From Streptosporangium subroseum (GTDB lineage Bacteria; Actinomycetota; Actinomycetes; Streptosporangiales; Streptosporangiaceae), in contig NZ_FZOD01000030.1 in NCBI RefSeq assembly GCF_900188345.1, positions 38,321 to 102,320 of the forward strand: DNA of 64,000 bases. Reading direction: 5' to 3'. The notes under the pieces were generated by a model. That model did not search any database. It saw only the letters and a program-made list of their open reading frames with translations, and was not told the origin of the DNA. How positions within the stretch are numbered: position 1 is the first letter of the stretch; every line of letters starts with the position of its first letter. The translations under genes and the position numbers were made by a program. Positions 1 to 8,580 of the stretch are shown here, in pieces.

Positions 1-504
1 CCGGATGGCCGTGAAGCGCTGGTGCAGCTGGCGTACGGCGACCTCTTCGAGCATCGGGGCGACAAGCTCGCGCCACCTGTTGATGCTCTGGCCGGGGTCC
101 GCCTGCCTGCTCTGGAGGGAGGGCAGGCCCGTACGGTGGACGAGCTGCTCCATGATCCGCAGGTAGGCCCGGCCGCCGTCGGGGTCGGCCAGCTTCACGG
201 CCATCGGCCGTACGAGCGCCGCCGCCAGCGTGCGGCGGGCCTCGGTCTCCGGCAGGCCGCCCCGGGACTCGTACTCGTCGAGTAACTGGTGACGGCGCAT
301 CTCGATCTCGGGGTGGTGTTTGGCGAGCACCGCGTTCAACAGCCCCGTGCGATCCCCGAAGTGGTACTGCAGCGCCGTCGAGTTGCGCTGGCCGGCGGCG
401 GTGTTGATCTCCCTCAGCGACACTCCGTCGATCCCGCGTTCGGCGAACAGGCGCTCGGCCGCGGCCACCAGTTGCCTGGACGTGGCTCCGGGGTTGGGGG
501 GCAT
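1..504 (-). CDS. TetR family transcriptional regulator (3' end cut by window)
   Basis: The ATG is the complement of 502-504 and 168 codons run off the left edge. The N-terminal 60 residues form a TetR helix-turn-helix: a first helix containing RQLVAAAERLFAERG, then DGVSLREINTAAGQRN and the recognition helix with ALQYHFGDRTGLLNAV. The remaining part is the start of the ligand-binding domain. The gene is divergent from the kinase/dehydrogenase/SDR cassette that begins at 625, so it probably controls that cassette and itself from the shared 120-bp gap, which holds an AT-rich stretch near 541-552. The ligand is unknown; an acyl-CoA is a reasonable inference from the neighbours. Confidence 0.9.
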   Translation of the reverse strand, partial: MPPNPGATSRQLVAAAERLFAERGIDGVSLREINTAAGQRNSTALQYHFGDRTGLLNAVLAKHHPEIEMRRHQLLDEYESRGGLPETEARRTLAAALVRPMAVKLADPDGGRAYLRIMEQLVHRTGLPSLQSRQADPGQSINRWRELVAPMLEEVAVRQLHQRFTAIR

Positions 505-624
505 GCGGGCTCCTGGCTTACTGGTGGATGGGCCACTCGATAGGGTAATAATGCATGTGACTGAAATCATCAAGCAGTCGCATCAGAGGTGGCCGCTACA
601 CCGCACAGGATAGAAGGCTCGTGT

Positions 625-1674
625 ATGACGATCCCTGGGCAGGACGGCGTCGATCGCGAGCTCGTCGACCTTGAACGGCTGGCTCCGTGGATGGACGAGC
701 AGGGCCTGCCGGCGGGTGACTTCGAGCGGGTCGAGGTGCTGGCGGGCGGCACCCAGAACATCCTCGTGCGCCTCGAACGCGGCGGCCGCGCCTACGTGCT
801 GCGCCGGCCGCCGAGACATCTGCGCAAGGCCAGCAACGAGGTGCTGCGCCGCGAGGCGCGCGTCCTCAGCGCGCTGGCCGGCTCGGACGTCCCCCACCCC
901 GGACTCATCGCCGCCTGTCCGGACGAGGACGTGCTCGGGGTCGTCTTCTACCTGATGGAGCCGGTCGACGGCTTCAACCCGTCGCAGAGGCTGCCGGCCG
1001 CGTACGCGACGGACGAGGCCTGGCTGCGAGCGGTCGCCTTCGACGTCATCGACGGCATCGCCGCACTCGGCGCCGTCGACCACGAGGCGGCCGGGCTCGG
1101 CGACTTCGGCCGGCCCCAGGGTTTCCTCGAGCGCCAGGTCGGCCGGTGGATGCACGAGCTCGGCACGTACGGCGAGCTCAAGGGCTACGGCGGGCCGCGG
1201 ATCCCGGAGCTCGACCGCGTCGCCAGGTGGCTTGACGACAACCGGCCCGTCGCGTGGACACCGGGCATCATGCACGGCGACTACCACCTGGCCAACGTCT
1301 TGTTCGAGCATGACCGGCCGCGTCTCGCCGCGATCGTCGACTGGGAGATGTCCACCATCGGCGATCCGCTCGTCGATCTCGGATGGACCGTCGCCATGTG
1401 GCCCGGCGAGGGCGCGCCCATCGGCCCCGCCGCCGCGCTCAACGACGTGCGGGGCTTTCCCACGCCCGCCGAGCTGATCGCGCGCTACGCCGAGCGATCC
1501 ACCCGAGACATGTCGGCGATCGACTGGTACACGGTCTTCGCCTGTTTCAAGTGCGGGATCATCCTGGAGGGCACCTATGCGCGGGCCTGCGCGGGCAAGG
1601 CGGACAAGGGCGTCGGCGACGTTCTGCACGCGATCACCCTGGCCCTGTTCGCCAAGGCCGACACCTACCTGTAG
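625..1674 (+). CDS. APH-fold phosphotransferase, ACAD10/11- or LvaA-like
   Basis: 349 residues. I chose the ATG at 625, 8 nt after AGAAGG, over an in-frame GTG at 589 with no ribosome site. The protein has an aminoglycoside-phosphotransferase fold: an N-lobe with the VLRRPPRHL strand, the catalytic loop HGDYHLANVLF with Asp and the metal-binding Asn, and the DWEMSTIGDPLVDLGW metal loop. This subfamily is the one fused to or paired with acyl-CoA dehydrogenases. In animal ACAD11 and Pseudomonas LvaA it phosphorylates 4-hydroxyacyl-CoA. The next gene is an acyl-CoA dehydrogenase of the matching subtype, which supports that role here. Substrate assignment is inference; the fold is certain. Confidence 0.88.
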   Translation: MTIPGQDGVDRELVDLERLAPWMDEQGLPAGDFERVEVLAGGTQNILVRLERGGRAYVLRRPPRHLRKASNEVLRREARVLSALAGSDVPHPGLIAACPDEDVLGVVFYLMEPVDGFNPSQRLPAAYATDEAWLRAVAFDVIDGIAALGAVDHEAAGLGDFGRPQGFLERQVGRWMHELGTYGELKGYGGPRIPELDRVARWLDDNRPVAWTPGIMHGDYHLANVLFEHDRPRLAAIVDWEMSTIGDPLVDLGWTVAMWPGEGAPIGPAAALNDVRGFPTPAELIARYAERSTRDMSAIDWYTVFACFKCGIILEGTYARACAGKADKGVGDVLHAITLALFAKADTYL

Positions 1675-1752
1675 CCCCCGCGAACCGTCGTCAACCCGCC
1701 AAGGCGTACGCCCAACCGTAGATCCCTGTAGACCGTCAGCAAGGGGAACCCC

Positions 1753-2988
1753 ATGGCCATCGACTTCACCCTCGCACCCGAGCACGAAGAGATCCGCCGA
1801 CGCGTGCGGGCCTTCGTCCAGGAGACCATCATCCCGGCCGTCAAGGGCTTCGACGACGAGGGGACCGTCACCTCGCGCGACGAGTACCTCCGCGTCATCT
1901 TCGAGCTGCGCGGGAAGGCGCAGGCCGAGGGGCTGTGGCTGCCGCACATGCCCAAGGAGTGGGGCGGCATGGGTCTGGGCCACGTCGAGCTCGCCATGGT
2001 GCAGTCGGAGGCGGCCAAGACCCGGCTGGGACCGTGGGTCCTCAACTGCTCCGCGCCCGACGAGGGCAACATGCACACGCTGCTGCACTGGGCGACGGAC
2101 GAGCAGAAGGAGAAATACCTCAAACCGCTGCTCAAGGGCGTCAAGATGTCCTGCTTCGCGATGACCGAACCCGAGGTGGCCGGCTCGGACCCCACGCTCA
2201 TCCGGACGAATGCCGTCAAGGACGGCGATGAGTGGGTCATCAACGGTCACAAGTGGTTCATCTCCAACGCCCGCCGTGCGAGCTTCGCCATCCTCATCGC
2301 GAAGACCGAGCTCGACGTGCCCGAGGGCTCGCGGGGCGGCAACACCGCGTTCCTCATCGACCTCCCGCAGGAGGGGTGGAACGACGTCCGCGAGGTCGAG
2401 ACGATGCACGGCTCGACAGGGCACAGCGAGATCGTCATCACCGACCTGCGGGTGCACGACAGCCAGGTCCTCGGCGGGCGCGGCAACGGTCACCAGCTCG
2501 GCCAGTATCGGCTGGGCCCGGCCCGCCTGGCGCACTGCATGCGCTGGATCTCGCAGGCCGAGACGGCGCTCGACATGATGGTCGACCGCGCCCTCAACCG
2601 CTACAGCCACGGATCGCTGCTGGCCGAGAAGCAGGGAGTCCAGTGGCTCATCGCCGATTCGGCCATGGAGCTCTACCAGTGCAAGCTCATGGTCCTGCAC
2701 GCCGCCTCGAAGATCGACAAGGGCGAGGACTTCCGTACCGAGGTCTCGATGTCCAAGCACTTCGTGGCCAACAGCCTCAACCGGATCATCGACCGGGCGA
2801 TCCAGGTGCACGGCGCGCTGGGGTACTCGACCGACACCCCGCTGGCCAATATGTTCCAGCACGCCCGCTGGGCACGTTTCGCCGACGGAGCCGATGAGAT
2901 CCACCAAATGCGCATCGCCGAGCGTACGATCGCCGCTTACAGGAGCACGGGTTCGACCAACGCCGCCACCGGAGGACTGCCGCTGTGA
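1753..2988 (+). CDS. Acyl-CoA dehydrogenase, ACAD10/11- or LvaC-like
   Basis: 411 residues, ATG after AAGGGG. All three acyl-CoA dehydrogenase domains are present: the helical N-terminus, the middle beta domain with CFAMTEPEVAGSDPTLIRT, and the C-terminal helical domain with QVHGALGYSTDTPLANMF. At the position of the usual catalytic Glu (YEGT in medium-chain enzymes) this protein has ADGADEIH, which matches the ADGPDEVH-type motif I know from ACAD11. That subtype, with the kinase at 625, suggests removal of phosphate from a 4-phosphoacyl-CoA rather than plain dehydrogenation. FAD-dependent and cytoplasmic. Its stop overlaps the next start by 4 nt, so the genes are translationally coupled. Confidence 0.92.
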   Translation: MAIDFTLAPEHEEIRRRVRAFVQETIIPAVKGFDDEGTVTSRDEYLRVIFELRGKAQAEGLWLPHMPKEWGGMGLGHVELAMVQSEAAKTRLGPWVLNCSAPDEGNMHTLLHWATDEQKEKYLKPLLKGVKMSCFAMTEPEVAGSDPTLIRTNAVKDGDEWVINGHKWFISNARRASFAILIAKTELDVPEGSRGGNTAFLIDLPQEGWNDVREVETMHGSTGHSEIVITDLRVHDSQVLGGRGNGHQLGQYRLGPARLAHCMRWISQAETALDMMVDRALNRYSHGSLLAEKQGVQWLIADSAMELYQCKLMVLHAASKIDKGEDFRTEVSMSKHFVANSLNRIIDRAIQVHGALGYSTDTPLANMFQHARWARFADGADEIHQMRIAERTIAAYRSTGSTNAATGGLPL

Positions 2989-3842
2989 GCGCAGAGGGAA
3001 CGGGTAACGAGTTCGCCGGGAACAGCGGCGGTCTGCTCAGCGGCCTGACGGCGGGGAGCCCGCGGGCGAAGGACACGGCGGCGTTCAACACGGTCCGCAG
3101 CGACCGGCTTGAGGGCAAGGTCGCGCTCATCACCGGCGGAGGCAACGGCATCGGCGCCGGGGTGGCCCGGCGGCTGGCCGCGGGCGGGGCCAGGATCGTC
3201 CTCGCGGACATCGACGACACCGCGGGCCAGAGCCTCGCCGACGAGCTCGGCGCGACGTACGTGCACTGCGACGTCACTCAGCTTGAGGAGAACGAGGCCG
3301 CGGTGGCCACCGCCGTCGAGCGGTACGGCCGGCTCGACCTCGCGTTCCTCAACGCCGGCATCGCCTCGGGCTGCGGACTGCGCGAGGACTTCGACATCAA
3401 GCGTTACCGCCTGGCGATGGGCGTCAACCTCGACGGCGTCGTGTTCGGCGCGCACGCCGCGATCCCCGCGTTGCTGGCGGGCGGCGGCGGCACCATCGTG
3501 GCGACGGCGAGCATGGCGGGGATCGTCGGCATCCCCGGCGATCCCATCTACGCGGCCAACAAGCACGCCGTCGTCGGGCTCGTCCGCTCGCTCGGCCAGG
3601 ATCTCGAACCCCTCGGCGTCAAGGTGCAGGGTCTCTGTCCCTCGTTCGCCGACACGGCGATCCTGGGGGAGAGCAAAGCGGTGCTGGAGCAGATCGGCTT
3701 CCCGATCCTCGACGTCCCGGCCGTCGTCGACACGTTCGTCCAGCTGCTCGACAGCGACGGCACGGGTGAGTGCTGGTTCGTGATCCCGGGACGCGAGAGC
3801 CAGCCCTTCACCTTCCGCCGCGCCCCGGGGCCGCGCGCCTGA
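2985..3842 (+). CDS. SDR family NAD(P)-dependent oxidoreductase
   Basis: 285 residues starting at a GTG that overlaps the preceding TGA. The Rossmann fingerprint TGGGNGIG lies at residues 50-57, the NAG motif at 123-125 and the catalytic Ser176, Tyr189 and Lys193 (YAANK) are all present, so it should be active. A roughly 40-residue N-terminal extension before the fold is unusual for classical SDRs and is Gly/Ser/Ala-rich. As third gene of the kinase/dehydrogenase operon it may interconvert the 4-keto and 4-hydroxy acyl forms, as LvaD does in levulinate catabolism; that role is inferred from context only. Confidence 0.9.
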   Translation: MSAEGTGNEFAGNSGGLLSGLTAGSPRAKDTAAFNTVRSDRLEGKVALITGGGNGIGAGVARRLAAGGARIVLADIDDTAGQSLADELGATYVHCDVTQLEENEAAVATAVERYGRLDLAFLNAGIASGCGLREDFDIKRYRLAMGVNLDGVVFGAHAAIPALLAGGGGTIVATASMAGIVGIPGDPIYAANKHAVVGLVRSLGQDLEPLGVKVQGLCPSFADTAILGESKAVLEQIGFPILDVPAVVDTFVQLLDSDGTGECWFVIPGRESQPFTFRRAPGPRA

Positions 3843-3861
3843 GCCGCGTGATCCACCGGGG

Positions 3862-4563
3862 TCACTTCAGCAGGCTGACCCCACGGGAGATGACGACCAC
3901 CGAGAGCACTAGGGCCGACACCGACTCCGTGGCCATGAGCAGCTTCGCCCGGGCGGACAGCGGCATGGTGTCGGTGGGGCTGAACGCGGAGGAATTGGTC
4001 ACCGACACGTAGAGATAGTCGACGAACCCGGGTGTCCAGCCCGACTTGGCCGACGAGCGGGCGGCCACCTCGTCGATGGCGTCGTGGTCCTCGTCCTGGG
4101 GAAAGCGGAAGTCGGCCATCGGCAGGCCCTTGTCCCGAGCCTGGGTGCGCTGTACGGGTCCGCCGCGGTCGAGCTCCCAGAAGGCCAGCCCGAAGATGAT
4201 GATGTTGGTCAGCCACACCTGACCGGCGGCGAGCAGCAACTGCCGGCCTTCGCTGGCATGTCCGGTGACCAGCTCGATGATGACGAGGACCAGCGCGGCG
4301 CTGTTGGTCACCGCGATGATGAGAACGAGGGCGATGGACAGCTGCCTCAGTAACCGGTTCTCCCGGAGCATGCGGCGTGGATTGACCGCCACGAGAAACA
4401 CGAGCAGCACCAGCTCCAGCACGGGCACGACGAACCGCGGCCCGACGATGAGCTGGCTGGGCAGTGCCGCGTACAGCGCGATGGCGACCAGCACCGCGCA
4501 CGCGGCGGGGAGCCGGAGCTCGCCGGGATGCCCCTGTTGCGCGGATCGCGGCCTCATGTTCAC
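3862..4563 (-). CDS. Integral membrane protein, DUF1345-like
   Basis: 233 residues with about six hydrophobic segments: two near the N-terminus, two around residues 70-100, one near 115-130 and one at the C-terminus. The conserved stretch YLYVSVTNSSAFSPTDTMPL followed by RAKLLM is typical of the DUF1345 family, which resembles the two-helix potassium channel pore region in layout. Function is unknown. It is convergent with the SDR gene, with only 19 bp between them, and divergent from the sugar-binding lipoprotein at 4774. Confidence 0.8.
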   Translation of the reverse strand: MNMRPRSAQQGHPGELRLPAACAVLVAIALYAALPSQLIVGPRFVVPVLELVLLVFLVAVNPRRMLRENRLLRQLSIALVLIIAVTNSAALVLVIIELVTGHASEGRQLLLAAGQVWLTNIIIFGLAFWELDRGGPVQRTQARDKGLPMADFRFPQDEDHDAIDEVAARSSAKSGWTPGFVDYLYVSVTNSSAFSPTDTMPLSARAKLLMATESVSALVLSVVVISRGVSLLK

Positions 4564-4773
4564 GGTTTCCCCTTCCTTCGCGCATCACCGGGCACTTGGC
4601 ACAACATGGCCCGCGACGCCGAGCTCATCGTCCCCGACCCCGAGCTCGCCCGTGCAAGTGCCCCCACTCCCGACCATGGTCAAGATTCTTTCGACGTAAG
4701 CAGCCGAAAGAAAGGTGGTCGGTCTTCACCGGGAGCCATACGGTCGCCCCACCGACACCGAAAGGGGCACCTG

Positions 4774-5856
4774 ATGCACGTGAACACCAAAGGCCGTCGC
4801 GCGACGGCGGTCACCGCGGTCCTGGCCGTGGGGACGCTCGCGCTGGGAGGCTGCGGCGCCGACAAGTCCAGCGGACCCGCCGGTTCAGGTGCCTCACGTT
4901 CGGGGACCTCGGGCACCACGTCCGCCAAGGTCAACGCCGATCCGAGCATCACCGCCGTGATCAGGGGGCTGGAGGACCCGTTCCTCCAGCTGATGAAACA
5001 GGGCGTCGACGACCAGGCTCGTGCGGCGGGGGTGCCCGTCACGGTCCGGGCGGCCGAGTCCGCCGCCGGCGCCAAGGGCCGGGCGGCCAAGCCCAAAGCT
5101 CTCGCCGAGCGGCCCTCGTCCTGTTTTGTGGTCAATCCGACCTCCGGTACCGAGCTGATCCAGGACCTTGCCAAGATCTCCGAGTCGGGCAGGACCATCG
5201 TCAACATCGACAGCCCGGTCGACGTCGTGATGGCCGGGGCCGCCAAGGTCAAGCTGGCCACCTACATCGGCACGGACAACGCCGAGGCGGGCAGGACGGC
5301 CGGTCAGCGGATGGCCGAGCTGCTGCCCTCCGGCGGTGACGTCGTGGTCATCGCAGGGGACGCCGGGGATGTCATCAGCGACGCCAGGATCGAGGGATTC
5401 CGGCAGGGGATCGGTACCGGGCTCAAGGTCGTCCAGACCGTCGGCGCGAAGTGGAAACGGCAGACGGCGCTCACCGCCGCTGCCGATGCCATGCGAGAAC
5501 ACCCGAACCTGGTGGGCTTCTTCGTCGTCAACGACGACATGGGACTGGGTGTGGCACGGGCCGTCGCCGACGCCGGCAAGAAGGTCCGGGTGAAGGTCAT
5601 CAGCGTCGACGGCGCCAAGGAGGCGCTCAAGGCGGTCAAGGAAGGCTCTCTGGACGGCACCGTCGCCCAGTATCCGTACGTGATGGGCCTGATGGGCGTC
5701 GAGGCGTGCCAGGCCGACGCGAAGGGCAAGATGCTGCCGTTCGAGGTGAGGGCCCCGATCAGGATGGTCACCAAGGAGAACGCCGGTAAGGCGCTGGCCT
5801 CGATGCCCAAGCCGTTCGACGCCTACGAGGATCCGTTCAGAGACCTCGCGAAGTAA
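4774..5856 (+). CDS. Substrate-binding lipoprotein, ribose/sugar ABC type
   Basis: 360 residues. The ATG at 4774 follows AAAGGGG, and a lipoprotein signal ends in LALGGC with Cys27. The mature part is a type I periplasmic binding protein (Peripla_BP_4 class), with AVIRGLEDPFLQLMKQGVDD, NPTSGTELIQ, YIGTDNAEAGRTAGQRM and FFVVNDDMGLGVARAV. It should bind a small sugar or polyol outside the membrane. No ATPase or permease lies beside it, so it is an orphan that must use a transporter elsewhere or act as a sensor. The kinase-like gene at 5925 is next, across a hairpin. Confidence 0.88.
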   Translation: MHVNTKGRRATAVTAVLAVGTLALGGCGADKSSGPAGSGASRSGTSGTTSAKVNADPSITAVIRGLEDPFLQLMKQGVDDQARAAGVPVTVRAAESAAGAKGRAAKPKALAERPSSCFVVNPTSGTELIQDLAKISESGRTIVNIDSPVDVVMAGAAKVKLATYIGTDNAEAGRTAGQRMAELLPSGGDVVVIAGDAGDVISDARIEGFRQGIGTGLKVVQTVGAKWKRQTALTAAADAMREHPNLVGFFVVNDDMGLGVARAVADAGKKVRVKVISVDGAKEALKAVKEGSLDGTVAQYPYVMGLMGVEACQADAKGKMLPFEVRAPIRMVTKENAGKALASMPKPFDAYEDPFRDLAK

Positions 5857-5873
5857 CGGCCGTCCGGTGCGGC

Positions 5874-5896
5874 CGGACACCGTAATGTGGTGTCCG
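5874..5896 (+). terminator. Hairpin after the sugar-binding lipoprotein gene
   Basis: Perfect 8-bp inverted repeat CGGACACC / GGTGTCCG with a 7-nt loop, 17 bp after the stop codon at 5856. There is no T-run, which is common for actinomycete terminators. It may separate the lipoprotein gene from the kinase gene at 5925. Confidence 0.5.
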
Positions 5897-5924
5897 TGCT
5901 GCGCCGAATCGCCCAGAAGCTTCG

Positions 5925-6605
5925 ATGATGACCCTTCAGGACCTGGCGACTCGGGCCCGCTCTCTCGTGCGAGGCGGGCACCGGGCACTGCTCGGCATCG
6001 CCGGCGGCCCGGGGGCGGGGAAGACCACGCTCGCCGAGAGCCTCGTCGATCTGCTGCGGCAGACCCCACCGGACGGCCGGTCGCCGGAGTGGGCGGCACA
6101 CGTGCCGATGGACGGCTTCCACCTCGCCGACGTCGAGCTCGACCGGCTCGGACGGCGCGACCGCAAGGGGGCTCCGGACACCTTCGACGCCGCCGGTTAC
6201 GCGGCCCTGCTCCGTCGCCTGCGTGAGGACGAGGACGATGTGATCTACGCGCCCGCGTTCGAACGCGACCTTGAGCAGCCGATCGCCGGGAGCATCCCGA
6301 TCTCGCGGGACACCCGGCTCATCGTCACCGAGGGAAACTACCTGCTGCTCGACCAGGGCGACTGGGCGCAGGTACGGCCCCAGCTCGACGAGGTCTGGTA
6401 CTGCGACCTCGGTCCCGACGAGCGCGTGCGCCGCCTCGTCTCCCGCCACGAGCAGTTCGGCAAGGACCACGACGCGGCCGTGTCCTGGGTGATGAGGATC
6501 GACCAGCCGAACGCGGACCTCATCGCCGGAACCCGCCCGCACGCCGACCTCGTGATCCCCGAATCGGTCCTGCTGTCGATCGGAGACCGGAAGACGGCCG
6601 GCTGA
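5925..6605 (+). CDS. Nucleoside/nucleotide kinase family P-loop protein
   Basis: 226 residues. Walker A is GGPGAGKTT near residue 27. The protein also shows VPMDGFHLADVEL, PAFERDLEQPIAGSIPI and VTEGNYLLLDQGDW, the signature of the uridine-kinase/pantothenate-kinase-like (PRK) superfamily. Members of this subgroup are often annotated as nucleoside or fructose kinases. The start is either ATG 5925 or ATG 5928; the ribosome site is weak. Its position behind a sugar-binding lipoprotein suggests phosphorylation of the imported sugar, but the substrate cannot be read from sequence. Confidence 0.85.
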   Translation: MMTLQDLATRARSLVRGGHRALLGIAGGPGAGKTTLAESLVDLLRQTPPDGRSPEWAAHVPMDGFHLADVELDRLGRRDRKGAPDTFDAAGYAALLRRLREDEDDVIYAPAFERDLEQPIAGSIPISRDTRLIVTEGNYLLLDQGDWAQVRPQLDEVWYCDLGPDERVRRLVSRHEQFGKDHDAAVSWVMRIDQPNADLIAGTRPHADLVIPESVLLSIGDRKTAG

Positions 6606-6823
6606 CACCTGAGGCGCGGACCTCATCGCGGGGCCCGGCTGCCTCACCCCGAGCCGACCTCCGCGGCGGGTTTCACACGACTGCCCGGGCCCGGACCGGC
6701 CACGGGTTTCCGATCCGGGCTGGATCCTGTCACGCGCCTCATGCGGCCGACAGCGATCTGTGCGGGGTCTGGCAGCGGAGCGGGCAACGATGCGTGGCGT
6801 TATCACTTACGGGAGGAAACGCC

Positions 6824-7774
6824 ATGAACCTTGCCTTTGAGGCCGAGGGACTGGTCAAACGATTCGGGAAGACCACCGCGCTCGCGGGGATCGACCTGGC
6901 CGCCGGACAGGGCACCGTGCTCGGGGTGCTCGGGCCGAACGGCGCGGGCAAGACGACCGCGGTCCGGATACTCGCCACACTGCTCCGTCCCGACGCGGGA
7001 CGTGCCGCGGTGCGCGGCGTGGACGTCGTGAAGGACGCCGGCAGGGTCCGCCGCATGATCGGGCTCACCGGGCAGTACGCCTCGGTCGACGAGGACCTCA
7101 CCGGCATGGAGAACCTCGTTCTCATCGGGATGCTGCTCGACCTGTGCCGGGTGGACGCGAAGGCCCGCGCGGCGGAGCTGCTGAAGGAGTTCGGGCTCGC
7201 CGAAGCCGGTTCGAGGCCCGCCAAGACCTACTCCGGAGGCATGCGCCGCCGCCTCGACCTGGCCGCCAGCCTTGTCGGCCGCCCCGACGTCATCTATCTC
7301 GACGAGCCGACGACCGGACTCGACCCGGCCAAACGGGACGACGTGTGGAACATCATCCGCTCGCTCGTCACAGACGGCGTCACCGTGCTGCTCACCACGC
7401 AGTATCTGGAGGAGGCCGACGCGCTCGCCGACGACATCTCGGTCATCGACCACGGAAAAGTGATCGCGCACGGCAGCCCGGCCGAGCTCAAGCAGGTCGT
7501 GGGCGGTCAGACGATCCTGGTACGGCCCACCGACCCGGCCCGGCTCGCCGACGCCACCGCGATCCTCGCCGCCGTCTCGGGACGTGAGCCGGAGTCTCCC
7601 GCGCGGGGCGTGATCGCCGTCCCGGTCGACGACGACACCGCGTTCACCACGGTGGTCGGGCGGCTGGACCGCGAGGGGATCGGCGTCACGGAACTCTCGC
7701 TCCGCCTGCCCAGTCTGGACGAGGTCTTCTTCACCCTCACCGGCCGTCACACCGTTGAGGAGACCGCGGCATGA
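6824..7774 (+). CDS. DrrA-like ABC exporter ATPase
   Basis: 316 residues. The start is ATG 6824 behind GGGAGGAAA. Walker A GPNGAGKTT is at residues 37-45, signature YSGGMRRRLDLA at 136-147, Walker B VIYLDEPTTGLDP at 156-168, and the C-terminal tail contains LRLPSLDEVFFTLTG. This tail and the GLTGQYASVDEDLTG stretch are typical of the daunorubicin-resistance (DrrA) branch, which powers export of hydrophobic drugs. The stop overlaps the permease start by 4 nt. It is closely similar to the ATPase at 31082, so the two are paralogues. Confidence 0.92.
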   Translation: MNLAFEAEGLVKRFGKTTALAGIDLAAGQGTVLGVLGPNGAGKTTAVRILATLLRPDAGRAAVRGVDVVKDAGRVRRMIGLTGQYASVDEDLTGMENLVLIGMLLDLCRVDAKARAAELLKEFGLAEAGSRPAKTYSGGMRRRLDLAASLVGRPDVIYLDEPTTGLDPAKRDDVWNIIRSLVTDGVTVLLTTQYLEEADALADDISVIDHGKVIAHGSPAELKQVVGGQTILVRPTDPARLADATAILAAVSGREPESPARGVIAVPVDDDTAFTTVVGRLDREGIGVTELSLRLPSLDEVFFTLTGRHTVEETAA

Positions 7775-8580
7775 CTCTCACCGTGACCCGTCCTACGACG
7801 ACCGTGCCCGAGAACCCGCGGCCCTTCGGGTTCGTCAGGCACAGCCTCGCCCTTGCCAGGCGGAGCCTGATCAAGACCCTCCGCACCCCGGAGCAACTCC
7901 TCGACGTGACACTGCAGCCGGTCATCTTCGTGGTGGTGTACGTCTTCCTGCTCGGCGGTGCGATCTCCGGCTCAACCCACGACTACCTGCAGCTCCTGCT
8001 GCCGGCGATCATGGTGCAGACGGTGATGTTCGGGGGGATGGCCACCGGGGTCAACCTCAACACCGACATCGGCAAGGGCGTGTTCGACAGGTTCCGCAGC
8101 CTGCCGATCGCCAGGTCCGCGCCCCTGGTCGGCTCGGTGCTCGGCGACCTGATCCGCTATGTCGTGGCGATCGTCTCCCTGCTCGGCTTCGGCTACGCGA
8201 TCGGCTTCCGGATCCAGACGGACCCGTTGTCGGCACTGGCCGCCTGCCTGCTCACGATCCTCTTCGCGTTCAGCGTGAGCTGGGCGTTCGTGTTCATCGG
8301 CATGCTCATGCGGCAACCGGGCGGCGTGCAGGGTGTGGCGTTCCTGGTGCTGTTCCCGCTGACCTTCGGTACCAGCATGGTGGCGCCGAAGGAGAGCATG
8401 CCCGGCTGGCTGCAGGCCTGGGTGAACGTCAACCCGGTCTCCCACGTGATGGACGCGGCCCGCGGCCTGATGCTGGGCGGTCCCGTGGCGGGCCCGGTGG
8501 GGTGGACGCTGCTGTGGTCGGCCGCGTTCATCGTGGTGTTCGCACCGCTGGCGGTCCGCGCCTACCGCCTCCGCGTCTGA
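7771..8580 (+). CDS. DrrB-like ABC-2 permease
   Basis: 269 residues with about six membrane segments. The DrrB-type features are TLRTPEQLLDVTLQPVIFVV, GVFDRFRSLPIARSAPLVG and NVNPVSHVMDAARGLM. It pairs with the ATPase at 6824 to form an exporter. The last 53 nt overlap, on the opposite strand, the 3' end of the AfsR-like regulator gene ending at 8528. In the paralogous module at 31082-36097 the same pair of genes is separated by 16 bp. Confidence 0.9.
   Translation: MTLTVTRPTTTVPENPRPFGFVRHSLALARRSLIKTLRTPEQLLDVTLQPVIFVVVYVFLLGGAISGSTHDYLQLLLPAIMVQTVMFGGMATGVNLNTDIGKGVFDRFRSLPIARSAPLVGSVLGDLIRYVVAIVSLLGFGYAIGFRIQTDPLSALAACLLTILFAFSVSWAFVFIGMLMRQPGGVQGVAFLVLFPLTFGTSMVAPKESMPGWLQAWVNVNPVSHVMDAARGLMLGGPVAGPVGWTLLWSAAFIVVFAPLAVRAYRLRV

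Noticed and set aside
583..2907. 774-residue open frame on the minus strand
   Set aside because: Antisense shadow of the kinase and acyl-CoA dehydrogenase genes; rich in His/Arg/Val/Gly and matches no family.
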